Shown: positions 36,651-48,198, counted from the stretch's first letter. The stretch is 64,000 bases of DNA from Myotis daubentonii (GCF_963259705.1 NC_081842.1:37661796-37725795); one strand, 5' to 3'. Notes: generated from the letters alone by a model not told the origin. Program-made: numbers and translations.

Positions 36651-36658
36651 AAGTTGTA

Positions 36659-38974
36659 CATCGTTTTTATTAGACTCAACAGACATAATTTTTCCTTTTT
36701 AATTGCTATTAAAGTTTCTGAATGCTTACTCTCAATTTCTGAATTTTTCTCGTGGGTAACCAGCACTGTTTCTGGAGCCACCCATTTTCTTAGATGCTTC
36801 CAGGTGAATGAATCTCCTGGTTACCTGCATTTATAAGGAACTATGTCTAATACCTCAGCACAGCAGATAGAACCAGAGCTATTGTGTTCTCTCTGCCTAT
36901 TCCACTTTAAACTTCAGGAGGTCAAGAGCTCTGTTGAACCTGTCCCTCTTTTTTGGCCCCTCGGGCCTATTTGCAAATGGAAGAAGCTCAGTAAATAGTG
37001 AATTTTCAGAGCTCATCTCAGGAGGTGTTGGTGGTGGAGTGGGAAGATTCAGGATAGTTTGGCCTTCAAGGAGCTTGCGCTAATATGAAGAGAGGACTAG
37101 CCTGCCTGAAGCCACAATAAATAATATGCAGTAAATAAGTGCTGAAGTTTGTGGTACCTCAGATTCTAAAAGATTTCAGGCTAGAACCTGAGGGAGATCT
37201 TCCCTTTGAAAATGGCAGCCCTAGTAGGTTATCTGGGCAAGGTACTTTGTGCTCCCACTTACTCCTCTTTATAGCAAGGGGCTGGGTTAGAGGACCTCCC
37301 TGATCTCCGTTATTGTGTGATTCTAAAACACAAGTGCCTATATGGGGCATCTAGCAGGTATATGATCAGTAGAAAATATAATGCACGCATCCTTTCATTT
37401 TTTTTTCCTCCCAATCTGCCATTAGGTGAAAGTCCAACTTTAACCTATTTCTATATAACACCAGTGACAATGCAGACCCTAATTTATCACCCACTCATGT
37501 TAATTAATGTTCACTCTAATGAACTACATTGAAAATGTTACAGGAATTACATTGCTGGGAGTTTGTGATAATGAGATGTGACTAATTCTGTCTTCATTTT
37601 ATGCCAAAGAGAGAGGGGGTTTTGTAGCACAGGCCTGACGGTTTCCTGACCTCCTAGGTACAGGGAGCCTAGTTCCCTGCAATGGCTGAGCAGGGAGAGG
37701 CAACTGCAGTTGTCATCCAGGAAAATGGACCCACACTTTCTCGCCACACCAACAACTTCATTATCATATTTTTGAGGATCTTGGCCAGGGGAAGGGGCTG
37801 GCTAGTCAGTAGGCTGGGAAGTTAGAAATGTGTGTTTATTTTCCCCTCCCTTCCCCTCCCGCTGAGCTGTTGGAACTGGTGTAGAAATGAATAGTAAGAC
37901 ACAGCTGCCCGTTTTGGGAGACTGAGAGCCTGGGAGGGGTGAAGCTCAGAGGAAGAAATGTTTGCATAGGCATTTGATAATCATAATAAAAGACCATTAG
38001 AAGCTCATTAATTAAAAAGCCACTGCAGATTTCAATTACAAGTTAGATACTTAGATATTTTTGAAGGGGGAGCCCAACCAGGCAAATACATTAAGTGCTT
38101 GTCATTTATGATTGGCATTGGAACTGAATCACATAGTGTGAAATGAAATCAAATTAAATTTTCCACTGTAAATGTGTGTCGTAAAGCTATAAAGGGCTAT
38201 CTATGTAAATAAGTTATTTGCATTGTTTTCAATGCATAAATATGTATCTTAGATTCAATAAGTGTTTATTTTGAACTTATGAAGTATGATGGTAAATCAC
38301 TTTATAAAAGGGGCTAATACACCCTGGGATACATAAATTCTAATCTATCTGTGAAACAAGGTTATATGCTTTGTTTAATGGCCCTATATTGGCAACCTAC
38401 TATATGATAATCACTTGGGCTCATAATGATAGTGTAATCGATAATATACTTCTGTGACACCATGGTTCACATGCTGTTCTAACATGGCATTGATTGATAT
38501 TACCTTTATAAATAGGATTTGTTATAATCCCCATTTTACAGATGAGGAGACTAAGGTATAGATTGGTGGTATCTTAGACTTGGTTGAGCAGTAGAATAAT
38601 AGATTTTGACAAAATTGTATGAAAGTACAGAAGGAAATCTAGGAGTACTTCACAGAAGAAGCAGTATCTGAGTTGGGTTGTGAAAACTGAGTAGGAGTTT
38701 CTGGACAGAGGAGGTAGTAAAGTACATTGAAATGATGTCACTGTCACTAACATTTCTGGACACCTTACCAATATATATTTTAAAATTGCCTTCAGAGGTT
38801 GTGGTCTATCTTTCAGTATTCTCAATTGTGGCAAATCTTTGAATTTGAAGGTATATCTGAATATTGGAAACCATGAAAAATCATTCAGTTTTGAGTTTGG
38901 TAAATGAAACCAATAATATTTCCAAGAACGACAAATGATTTAAAAATGCTAACATTTTGCATGTTGTGTGTATA
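36659..38974. other. Unique DNA; AT-rich island
   Basis: No gene recognised. A small MIR-like scrap (ccccattttacagatgagg) lies at 38,530. The stretch 37,960-38,260 has no repeat signature and many TAAT-type sites. Confidence 0.5.
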
Positions 38975-39350
38975 TTAGAGGCTCAGTGCATGAAATTTGT
39001 GCACATATAGGGTCCCTAGGTCTGGCTGGTGATCAGGGCTGATCTGTGGGTCAGCTGGCGGGGTGATCGGGAGGCACCCACCTTGGCATGCCTGATACTG
39101 CCTGCTCACCGGCCCCACTCCCCATTGCTGCCGCTGGTCACCTCCCTCTGTGGGGCAATGGGCAGGGTGATCAGGGGGCGGGGTGCCCTGCTCGCACCCA
39201 CCTTGGCTGACCTGGGGCCTGTGGGCTAGGGGCAGCTTCTGTGTTGAGCTTCTGTGTTGAGCGTCTGCCCCCTGGTGGTCAGTGCATGTCATAGCAACTA
39301 GTTGTTCCATTGTTCGGTCGATTTGCATATTAGGCTTTTATTATAGAGGA
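38975..39350 (-). mobile_element. Helitron, about 376 bp
   Basis: Minus-strand start at 39350, TCCTCTATAATAAAAGCC. The end near 38975 has the tgcatgaaatttgtgca hairpin, but the terminal CTAG is mutated (ttag on plus). It carries ctgccccctggtgg at 39265-39278, the exact complement of the CTCF-like core CCACCAGGGGGCAG. A 13-bp tandem (cttctgtgttgag) lies beside it. Confidence 0.9.
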
Positions 39351-40111
39351 TATGTAAATATGCAAATTCCTCAAAAAAGTTTAAGAAACATTTTGAGCCT
39401 GTCTTATAATTAGAAGCCTAAATAATAGGAATATGAATCTATACGTGCGAATAGGAAATTAACTTCATTTCTTAAATAGAATGTGCCATACATGCTTGTC
39501 TGTACACTATTCTGTTTAATATTTTACTCTGAATAATAGAATGTGTGTACACAGATTCTGTCTGTTATTTTACTCTGCATTGGAGTGCTGTGTCTTCCCC
39601 TCTAAGCTCTGGGGTCCCTGTATGTGGTTATCCTGTATCCTCAGAAACTGGCTCAGGGCCTTTGGAGAAGTAATTTCTCAGTAAATGCTTACTGAAATGA
39701 ATTGAGTTAAGTAAGTGGATTTTCATCTTGATATAATGGGATTGGTACAATGGTGGCAAAGAGATGATTCCTCTTTATAAGCACCCTGCACAGGTAAATT
39801 GGGAATGTGTTTACAAGGCTAAATAATTCAGATTCTTGTTTCCACCTTGGTTTTGATTAGTGGAGAGTTCCTCTACACTACTAGATTTCATGGGTTTAAC
39901 CTGTTCCTGCTAAAGTTAATTTAAGGAGAAGTTGCCTTGAGACCATTCAGATGGAAAAAATTAATTATAGCATGTAAACTGACTATGCAGATCATGAGAT
40001 TATATTCAACTTGACTTTAACAAATGGGCAAGAAATAAGTGTTCTCATGTAATTGGTTTTCGTTTAAGTGGACTTAAATATGACTCAGGATGGTCATGAG
40101 CAGATAGAGCA
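39351..40111. other. Unique DNA with L2 tail
   Basis: 39,580-39,710 resembles an L2 3' tail (gtaatttctcagtaaatgct). The remainder is unrecognised. Confidence 0.45.
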
Positions 40112-40165
40112 TCCTATCTAATAAAAGAGAAACATGGTAATTGGCGTACGACCGATACCCTTTTC

Positions 40166-40215
40166 ATTGGCTAATCAGCGAGATATGCAAATTAACTGTC
40201 AGCCAAGATGGCGGC
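40166..40215 (+). promoter_or_regulatory. Promoter-like module in Helitron 5' end
   Basis: Inverted CCAAT box (NF-Y type), perfect octamer ATGCAAAT (OCT1 type) and CAAGATGGCGGC (YY1 type) fall within 50 bp. The spacing is conserved in the copies at 32388, 41816 and 53434 (minus). These are motif matches; promoter activity is inferred only. Confidence 0.4.
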
Positions 40216-40664
40216 CGGCAGCCAGGCAGCTTGAAACGAACATGAGGCTTGGTTGCCCCAGTGACGGAGGAAACAAACGTTCCCCACCTGCGGCTGCAGG
40301 CCTCTGAGCTGGCAGTTTAAGAAACTCTGTAACAAATACACCCAACTTCAGCCAGCAGATTGGCAACATTGTAAGCAAAGGCCAGAAACCTCCTTTCAGC
40401 TGGAGGCCTAAGAGCTGGAGCCAAGCCTCAAGCTAAAGCTGGCCCAGAATTTAAAAAAAAAAAAAAAAAAAGGAAAAAAGGAGCGGTTGGGAGCTTCAGT
40501 CACTCCCAGCCTGAAAACAGCCCTCAGCCCCTCACCCAGACTGGCCAGGCACCCCAGTGGGGACCCCACCCTGATCCAGGACACCCTTCAGGGCAAACCA
40601 GCTGGCCCCACGCGTGCACCAGGCCTCTACCCTATATAGTAAAAGGGTAATATGCCTCCCGGCA

Positions 40665-41040
40665 CCGGGATCAGCGTGACAGGGGGCAGCGCCCAAACCC
40701 CCTGATCGCCCTGCGGCTCTGTGTGTGATGGGGCGGGGCCCCAACCCCCTGATCAGCCCTGCTCTGTGCCTGATAGGGGGGAGCTCCCCCCCCATGGGCC
40801 CTGCTCTGTGTGTGACGGGGTAGAGCCATAACCTCCCCATCAGCCCTGCCCTGAGTGTGAGAGTGGCGGCGCCCCAACCCCCTGATCCGCCCTGCTCTGT
40901 GGGTGATAGAGGGCAGCGCCCCAACCCCCTGATTGGCCCTGCTCTGTGTGTGACGGGGGTTGCTCCACAACCTCCCCATCGACCCTGCCTTGAGTGTGAC
41001 AGGGGACGGCGCCCCAACTCCCCGATCGGCCCTGCTCTGA
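40665..41040. repeat. 47-bp GC-rich minisatellite, about 8 units
   Basis: Units contain the pattern cctgatcggccctgctctg, then tgtgtgacagg, with variants. The same array has about 17 units at 42,380-43,220 and about 25 at 51,510-52,700. Confidence 0.92.
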
Positions 41041-41214
41041 GCCCGACCAGGGGCTGCACCTAGGGATTGGGCCTGCCCTCTGCCACCCGGGAGCAGGCCT
41101 AAGCCAGCAGGTCGTTATCTCCCGAGGGGTCCCAGACTGCGAGAGGGCACAGGCCTGGCTGAGGGAGCCCCCCTCCCCCCCGAGTGCACAAATTTTTGTG
41201 CACCGGGCCTCTAG

Positions 41215-41384
41215 TCTATAATAATAAAAGCATAGTATGCTAATTAGACCTGACATCCTTCTGATCTGGACGAAGCCAGAGCTGCGAGGGAATCCTGGGT
41301 CCCAGGTGTCAGAGGGAAGCCAGTGCCAGCAGCTGGGGGAAGAAAGACCTACTCTTGCACAAATTTCATGCATCAGGCCTCTAG
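41215..41384 (+). mobile_element. Short Helitron abutting the composite one
   Basis: Begins TCTATAATAATAAAAGC immediately after the CTAG of the previous element, with no intervening base. It ends caaatttcatgcatcaggcc, then tctag at 41384. Related to the element at 7483-7671. Confidence 0.9.
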
Positions 41385-41760
41385 TTTTAGATAATAAAGT
41401 ACTAAAATGAAACACTATGATACTCAACGACCTTCGTCACTTTGTCTAATTCCCACATACCTTTCCAAATGCAGCTTTCATTCTGCTTTCTCTCTGAAAT
41501 CTGTCCTCACCCCTTGATTGTGCCAGAGTACTTATCTTACCTTTCCTAAGGCATGTAACATTTTCCATCTTAACATTTATTGTCCTGTCTCTTCTCTCCA
41601 TATGTTATACCCATGAGATCAGGAGTTGTGTATCTTTATCTTTGCTTCTTCACATGGTGTCTGGCAACGCACTTTTACATAGTGGGTTTTCAATACATGA
41701 TTGTTGAAAAACAAATGATATAGCCATGACAAAGCAAAGAGGTAATAACTCCTTGTGTTA
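41385..41760 (+). repeat. L2 fragment in unique DNA
   Basis: 41,440-41,705 follows the L2 3' order: ctctgaaatctgtcctcacc, gtacttatcttacctttcc, tggtgtctggcaacgcac. Confidence 0.5.
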
Positions 41761-43385
41761 TCCTATCTAATAAAAGAGAAACATGGTAATTAGCCATATT
41801 TCCGCTACCCTTCCCATTGGCTAATCAGGGCGATATGCAAATTAACTGCCAACCAAGATGGCGGCTGGCAGCCAGGCAGCTTGAAGCGAACATGAGGCTT
41901 GCTTGCTTCAGTGACGGAGGAAGCCAACGTTCACCACCTGCTGCTGCCGGCCTCTGAGCTTGCAGTTTGAAACATTGTTATAAATATAGAAGCTAAACAA
42001 AACCCCAGAAACCTGCTTTCAGCCGGCTGGGATCTCAGAGCTGGAGTTGAAACAGTGTTTCGATTATAGAACCCAAACAAACCAGATACCTGCTTTCAAC
42101 AGCTGAGGCCTCAGAGCTGGAGCCAAGCCTCAGAGCTAAAGCTGGCCCAGAATAAACAAAAAAAGAAAAAAAGGAGCGGTTGGGAGCTTCAGTCACCCGC
42201 CAGACTGAAAACAGCCATCAGCCCCTCACCCAGGCTGGCCAGGCACCCAAGCAGGACCCCCACCCTGATCCAGGACACCCTTCAGGGCAAACCAGCCGGC
42301 CCCCACCTGTGCACCAGGCCTCTATCCTATATGGTAAAAGGGTAATATGCCTCCCAGCACTGGGATCAGCGGAGCCGCAAGGCCTCCCGGCACCGGGATT
42401 AGCGTGACAGGGGGCAGTGCCCAAACCCCCTGATAGCCCTGCGGCTCTGTGTGTGACAGGGGGCGGGGCCGCAACCTCCCTATCTGCCCTGCTCTGTTTG
42501 TGACAGGGGAAGGCACCCCAACTCCCTGATCAGCCCTGCTCTGTGCCTAGTAGGGGGGAGCTCCCCAACCCCCTGATCGCCCTGCGGCTCTGTGTGTGAC
42601 AAGGTGCTGCGACCCAAACCACGCCCCCCACCGGGCCCTGCTCTGTGTGTGACAGGGTAGAGCCATAACCTCCCCATCGGCCCTGCCCTGAGTGTGAGAG
42701 TGGCGGCGCCCCAACCCCATGATCGGCCCTGCTCTGTGGGTGATAGAGGGCGGCGCCCCAACCCCCCCTCACATGCCCTGCTCTGTGTGTGATGGGGTAG
42801 AGCCATAACCTCCCCATTGGCCCTGCCCTGAGTGTGACAGGGTGCGGCGCCCCAACCCCCTGATCCGCCCTGCTCTGTGTGTGACAGGGGGCGGTGCCTC
42901 AACTCCCCTATCGGCCCTACTCTGTGAGTGACGGGGGGAGCTCCTCAACCCCCTGATCGTCCCTGCTCTGTGAGTGACAGGGGGGAGCTCCCCAACCCCC
43001 TGATCGACCCTGCTCTGTGCGTGACAGGGGGTGGCACCACAACCTCCCCATTGACCCTGCCTTGAGTGTGACAGGGGGCGGTGCCCCAACCCCCCAATTG
43101 GCCCTACCCTGAGCATGACTGAGGGTGGCATCGCAACCTCCCGATCCGATCCGCCCTGCTCTGTGCATGACAGGGGGCAGCGCCCCAACTCCCCAATCAG
43201 CCCTGCTCTGAGCCCGACCAGGGGCTGCACCTAGGGATTGGGCCTGCCCTCTGCCACCCGGGAGCAGGCCTAAGCCAGCAGGTTGTTATCTCCCGAGGGG
43301 TCCCAGACTGCGAGAGGGCACAGGCCGGGCTGAGGGACCCCCCCTTCCCCCCGAGTGCACAAATTTTTGTGCACCGGGCGTCTAG
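41761..43385 (+). mobile_element. Composite Helitron, 1,625 bp
   Basis: Same architecture as 40112-41214. The first part (41761-42324) starts TCCTATCTAATAAAAGAG. At the junction, ggcctcta is joined directly to TCCTATATGGTAAAAGGG. The second part (42325-43385) ends in the gtgcacaaatttttgtgcac hairpin and CTAG (43382-43385). The module motifs are ATTGG 41816-41820, ATGCAAAT 41835-41842 and CAAGATGGCGGC 41854-41865. An AATAAA beside an A-rich tract lies at 42151-42172. The minisatellite has about 17 units. Open frames across the array exist because the 47-bp period cycles through all frames. Confidence 0.94.
42380..43220. repeat. 47-bp GC-rich minisatellite, about 17 units
   Basis: Successive ctctgt landmarks at 42445, 42492, 42539 and 42588 give a period of 47-49. 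Several unit variants alternate. Confidence 0.92.
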
Positions 43386-45466
43386 TATGATATAAGAGGC
43401 AGATTTTTGCTTCATGAACACACAACCATGCACGACTAGAAATAGAAAGAAATGTCGGTGTATTTTTGTTGTTTGTTTTTATTTAGTTAAGGCATCTAAT
43501 CCACCACACTGATGCCTCCTGCACAGATGGAGCCTTATCATGCAGACAAGTCTCTGGAGGAAATCATTTCTGTTTAAACTTTGCCTTAGAAACTTCAAGG
43601 GAATTCAGAATGGTATTTCTTTAATGATCTGGCCACGTTATAGTACCGATTGCCAAGCCGGAAAACGTTTGCCAGAACTTTTGGCTTTGGAGGTTTGGGA
43701 TGCCTTCCAAGTAATCTGCCTCAGAACTTTGAAATACAAATAAATGAGTTCCAGTTCAAACTTTTTAAAAAAAGATCCGAGCTGCCAGACCTTTATTTCC
43801 CTCCCATCTGAACATTTTGGTACAGAAATACCAACCAAGCAGCAAGAAGATAGTCAACATCTTCAGAGGTTATTAATGGCCGGGGTTTAGAAGAGCAACA
43901 TGAAAGTGAATAGTTGAAAACTCGTGTTTCTTAATAGTAACTGACTTTTGGCTCTTGGCATTTATTTCCCAGGATGTTTTCCCCGGTTTTTATTTAGGAG
44001 AGCAGGAGGGGGGAGTTCTTTGGCGCTTTGATTCTGCCAGGAGGAAGATTCTGAATGTTCCTTTGTTAAACGTTACACACTTAGCTTTGTTTTAGTTTTC
44101 TTGTCTGGGAGTCAAGTATTTTTCGAGTCACTCAACATTCTACTGAGGCGTGCTAGTCACTGAACTCGATCATAAAGCAAAGTTTAACATGCACTAGAAA
44201 AAGGCATGACTGGGAATTTCGGGTGCCGTGAGCACCACACCTAATGTAGAAGCAGGGAAATTTGGATAGGTGACACAGCTTCAGTCATCTCTATAAAGCT
44301 CAGTGCCAATTCCTGGTGAGTTCTGAAGGAAACAAAATTTTACTAAAGGAAACATGGAGAAAGCATCCACTCCCATCCACTAGCCTTTCTCTCTTTCTCT
44401 CTCCACATGCACGCACATGCTCAATAGTGGGTGTGGTCTCTGTATAATTCCTTGTTACAACTCATTGTTCTCTCTGGGGAGACCTGGGAACCCAGCAAGT
44501 GTTCTGAAGGGTAGAGGCCAGGTGGGAGGCACAACTCTTAATTTTAGCAAATTCCTTTTTCTAATCCTTCAATTAACTCTTTTTTTTTAATGATTACTAT
44601 GCATTTACAATAGAAATAGAGCCCCAGAATAAAATGTACCATTGTGGCATTGAGGCAAATACTATAAACTTCAAAGTGTCCTGTCAAAGGAACATTTCAG
44701 AATCAGTGAAGTTTATTTTTCACGTTAATTTTGGTTTGGGAAAGACCAGGACTTCCCAGAGTACAAGTCATAGAAAGTAGATTTCAATAATCATTCACAC
44801 TTTAATACAATTTTGAATCATATTTTTTTTACTTAAAAACACTTGTCAGTCTATGTGGGAGGTTTTTACAGGAAAATGCATAGTCTTAGTGTTTCAGATA
44901 ATCTTTGTTCTTGAAGGTGATGGAGCCTAGCACCTCTTCCATAAGCTCTTTTCTCAGGCCAATGTGAACCAAGCAGCTTCGTCGTCAGCCGCACATTGAA
45001 CGTGGGCCTGGCTGGTGGGACAGGCGGCCAAGGGGCCTGATGCTAGAAATGGCCCTGACCTCTCCACTGCCACCGGTCTGAGACCCCACTCAGCTTTGGG
45101 TTCACCAGCATTCTTTCTGACATCTCAGGATACAGTACCTGCTAGAAAAATGGAAAGAAACAAAAAAATATATTTTTTTCAGGGATTTATTCTGCCTTCT
45201 GCCTTCTCCCTGCCACAGACCCCGTCTCCCCCTCCCCCAGGTGCCACAGTTCTGGAAGAGCCTTTTCCCCAGGGTATTCATGACACTTGCTCTTCCCTTT
45301 ACCCCCATCCCCAGACCCACACCATTCCTTGGTGTGGACTTCCTATTACATGGTGATGTTATTGGTGTGAAAACAGGAACAGTACACATATATCGCATTC
45401 TTTCTGTGTGTCACACCCTTTGCTAAGCCCAGTAGCTGACCTCTCTCATTTAATACTACCTTAAAA
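43386..45466. other. Unique DNA
   Basis: No gene or repeat recognised. The opposed frames at 45015-45426 lie in CT-rich sequence and have no recognisable domain. Confidence 0.5.
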
Positions 45467-45481
45467 GCTATATATACTTTT

Positions 45482-45714
45482 AAAAAATATTTTTTAAATA
45501 TATTTTATTGATTTTCTACAGAGAGGAAGGGAGAGGGGGAGAGATAGAGAGTTGGAAACATAGATGAGAGAGAAACATCGATTTAGCTGCTTCCTGCACA
45601 CTCCCTACTGGGGAGGTGCCCGCAACCAAGGTACATGCCCTTGACTGGAATTGAATCTGGGACCCTTCAGTCTGTAGGCCGATGCTCTATCCACTGAGCC
45701 AAACTGGTTAGGGC
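45482..45714 (-). mobile_element. Ves SINE
   Basis: Reverse orientation, full length. Perfect 15-bp target duplication gctatatatactttt at 45467-45481 and 45715-45729, so it is probably a fairly recent insertion. Confidence 0.95.
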
Positions 45715-45729
45715 GCTATATATACTTTT

Positions 45730-46189
45730 TATTTCAATTTTATTCATGAAGAGATGGAAGCACAGAGAGGCAAAGTCCACCCAATGGCTGCAAGGGACAC
45801 CTAGATTTGCATTTAGGCCCTAATCCAGATTCAGTAGCATTACAGCTGAGACTATGTAGTGGTCCAATCTGAGAAAATTTGAGCATTAGAAAAGGGACTG
45901 AATGTGTAAAATAACACAGTTTATAGTTAAGCTAAAAAAAGATAAAATCTCCCTAAACAAAACTAATTTTCCACCATGGAGGTGATTATTTCATCAGTTC
46001 CTTTCCCTGAGAATTGGTAATTAAAAGTAACTGAATATTTAACATGTCTCACCAGAAGAAACAGTATTTCAACATAACCAAATAGTCCCAGTTGAGGAAG
46101 GAAAATTGTTTCTTATAGAAGAAGGGGGGCTCTGTAGGTGGCATAATACGGTTGGAAAGTCACCATTTTGTAGCCCTTATGGGATGATA
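45730..46189. other. Unique DNA
   Basis: A MIR-like scrap may lie at 45,740-45,830. Otherwise nothing recognised. Confidence 0.45.
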
Positions 46190-46990
46190 AAGTAAGCCAC
46201 AATTTTCAATAGATGCTGAAACCGCCGAATAAAGGTTTGATGGGGACCATCAGCACACAGTTCCTTGCTAACTGAAGGGGGAGGAGCAGGGCTTTGCAGT
46301 AGAGGCGTTGTGCTATCAGCGACTTGGCTCCCTGGGTGCACTTGACCTCCCTGTTGATGGAATGGCCAGATGTTGTGAAGATCCAGATGTGGTGGACTAT
46401 GAAATAGCAATATCATCTAGGAAGTGCTCTTGGCAACAGTGCATCTACTCAAGACTTAGGTATAACTTCTACTCCACAGGGAATCCAAAAGTTAGAGGAA
46501 CAACTCAACTAGCACCACAAGAAAATAATCAGACAAGAAGGCAGATCATTTTATAACCAACTGATCTTTTCAACAATTAATACCGTGGCACAGAAGAGAG
46601 TGGGGAGGAGGTGTTTTAGAGTTACATAATTAGAAAATGCCATCTATGATCCTCCGAAGAATACTGATTTGAACAAAACAGCTGTGAAAATGATATTTGT
46701 GGAACAACTGGGGAGTTTTGAATATGTTCTTAGCCAATTACTAATAAGTTTTGTCAGGTGTGATAATGGTATTGTGAATATATGAGAAAATATCCTTATT
46801 TAGAGATGCATGCTGAAGTATTAGGGAGTGAGATATTATGAGGACCATAACTGAATTTTAAATGTCTTAACAAAAATTTGAAGCAAATATGGCAAAATGC
46901 CAGCAATTATTAAATGTATGGGTATATATGTTCTTTTTTACTTTTCGTATTTTTGGCATTTTTGTAATTTAAAAAGTATAAAAAATTTAG
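46190..46990 (+). repeat. Old interspersed repeat (family B)
   Basis: The part with ggtgtgataatggtattgtg, tccttatttagagatgcatg and tgctgaagtattagggagtg belongs to a common old mammalian repeat that I recognise but cannot name. The 5' limit is uncertain. Confidence 0.45.
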
Positions 46991-47009
46991 AAATTACTTC
47001 GTTAGTCTT

Positions 47010-47225
47010 GAGTCAGAATGCCCTGAGTTCCAGTCCCAATTCTTTCACTTACTTTTTGAAGGTTTTGGGCAAGTCACTTCATTCTGTGCTCCAATGTCCT
47101 CATCGGCAAAAAGGCAATAATGACAGCTTCAGCACTGCAGGATTGTTATGGGGGTACAATGAGTTAACATAGGTGAAGTGCTTAGAACTGGCATGTAGTA
47201 AGCTCTCAACAAATGTTAGCTATAA
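47010..47225 (+). repeat. MIR
   Basis: Near-complete order: gagttccagtcccaattctt, ttttgggcaagtcacttca, gtgcttagaactggcatgta, gtaagctctcaacaaatgt. Confidence 0.75.
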
Positions 47226-47239
47226 TTGCTTCATATGGG

Positions 47240-47435
47240 AGGAGCCAGACAATTAGGTTTGAGTCCTGGCTCTGTATTTTATTAGCTATGCAGCCCTGGG
47301 CTGTTTGCTTAACCTCACTAAAACTCAGCTTTCATTTTTAAAATGGAGGCAATAATACCGTTAGGGTTGTGGTGGGATTAATCACGTAATACAGATAAAG
47401 TGGGTAGCACACAGTGACCGCTTAATAGATGGTGG
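47240..47435 (+). repeat. MIR, second copy in the same orientation
   Basis: ttgagtcctggctctgtatt, ctgtttgcttaacctcacta and agtgaccgcttaatagatgg. Two separate MIRs lie side by side. Confidence 0.7.
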
Positions 47436-47945
47436 TTTTGACTGTTCGTGCTGACAGATAATAGCCGAACCTTTTCAGAGGACTCCAGTGCCTTACCCCA
47501 ATGCCTGGCTAATGCTGGAATGTTCTGGCACTGTAGTCATACAGGTGGAGCGCTGACCTTTTAGCAGGGGAGTGTGGATAAGTCTTTTGGTCTCCCCTCA
47601 CCTTGAGACAAATGTCGTGTCACATAGGTGCTGTCACACTGCATAGAGTGGAGGTCTTGCATCAGGTACGCATCTCTGCTTGGACAGCGTGGGATGAAGC
47701 ACATAGGGCAGGGGAGTAGGTCAGGGCTGTTTCATAGACACAGGATGTTGGTAAGATCCAGAAGCAACAAAAGAAAATAGTGGACTAGGAAGTAGGGCTC
47801 AAGTTTGTTGCTACTTCAGCCTCTCTTAGGAGTTTGAAGTAGTCCATGAAGGTGAAAGCACTTTCAACACACTCATCCTTGACTGTAGGTGTTTGCAGTG
47901 TACAGATCGACAAATCCCTCTGGATGTTCTGTGAGGCTCTGGTCA
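47436..47945. other. Unique DNA
   Basis: No feature recognised. Confidence 0.5.
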
Positions 47946-47960
47946 GCACTAGTGTTTCTC

Positions 47961-48183
47961 TCTCTCTCTCTCTCTTTTATAAAAATGTATTTTTATTGAT
48001 TTCAGAGAGGGAGAGAGAGAGATAGAAACATCAATGATGAGAGAGAATCATTGATTTGGCTGCCTTTTGCACATACACTGAGGATCGAGCCGGCAACCCA
48101 AGCATGTGCCCTGACCAGGAATCAAACGTTGACCTCCTGGTTCATAGGTTGATGCCCAACCACTGAGTCATGCTGGCCAGGCT
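47961..48183 (-). mobile_element. Ves SINE, second subfamily
   Basis: Reverse orientation. The head uses the ggttcataggttgatgccca and tgctggccaggc variant rather than the gggacccttcagtc form. Target duplication gcactagtgtttctc (47946-47960) and gcactactgtttctc (48184-48198), one mismatch in 15. A CT run extends the tail side. Confidence 0.93.
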
Positions 48184-48198
48184 GCACTACTGTTTCTC

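Larger units (their letters stand above)
40112..41214 (+). mobile_element. Composite Helitron, 1,103 bp
   Basis: Two Helitrons fused end to end. The first (40112-40629) starts TCCTATCTAATAAAAGAG and reaches its 3' signature gtgcaccaggcctcta, but no G follows. The second starts at 40630, CCCTATATAGTAAAAGGG, and ends in the gtgcacaaatttttgtgcac hairpin and CTAG (41211-41214). The first part holds the promoter-like module (ATTGG 40166-40170, ATGCAAAT 40185-40192, CAAGATGGCGGC 40204-40215) and an A-run of about 20. The second holds about 8 units of a 47-bp minisatellite. Confidence 0.93.

Noticed and set aside
37975..38000. tcataataaaagacc, resembling a Helitron 5' end
   Set aside because: The rest of the 5' signature is absent and no matching CTAG hairpin end follows.
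40665..43220. Possible CRISPR-like array because of regular repeats
   Set aside because: The genome is mammalian, the units are contiguous with no unique spacers, and the arrays lie inside Helitrons.
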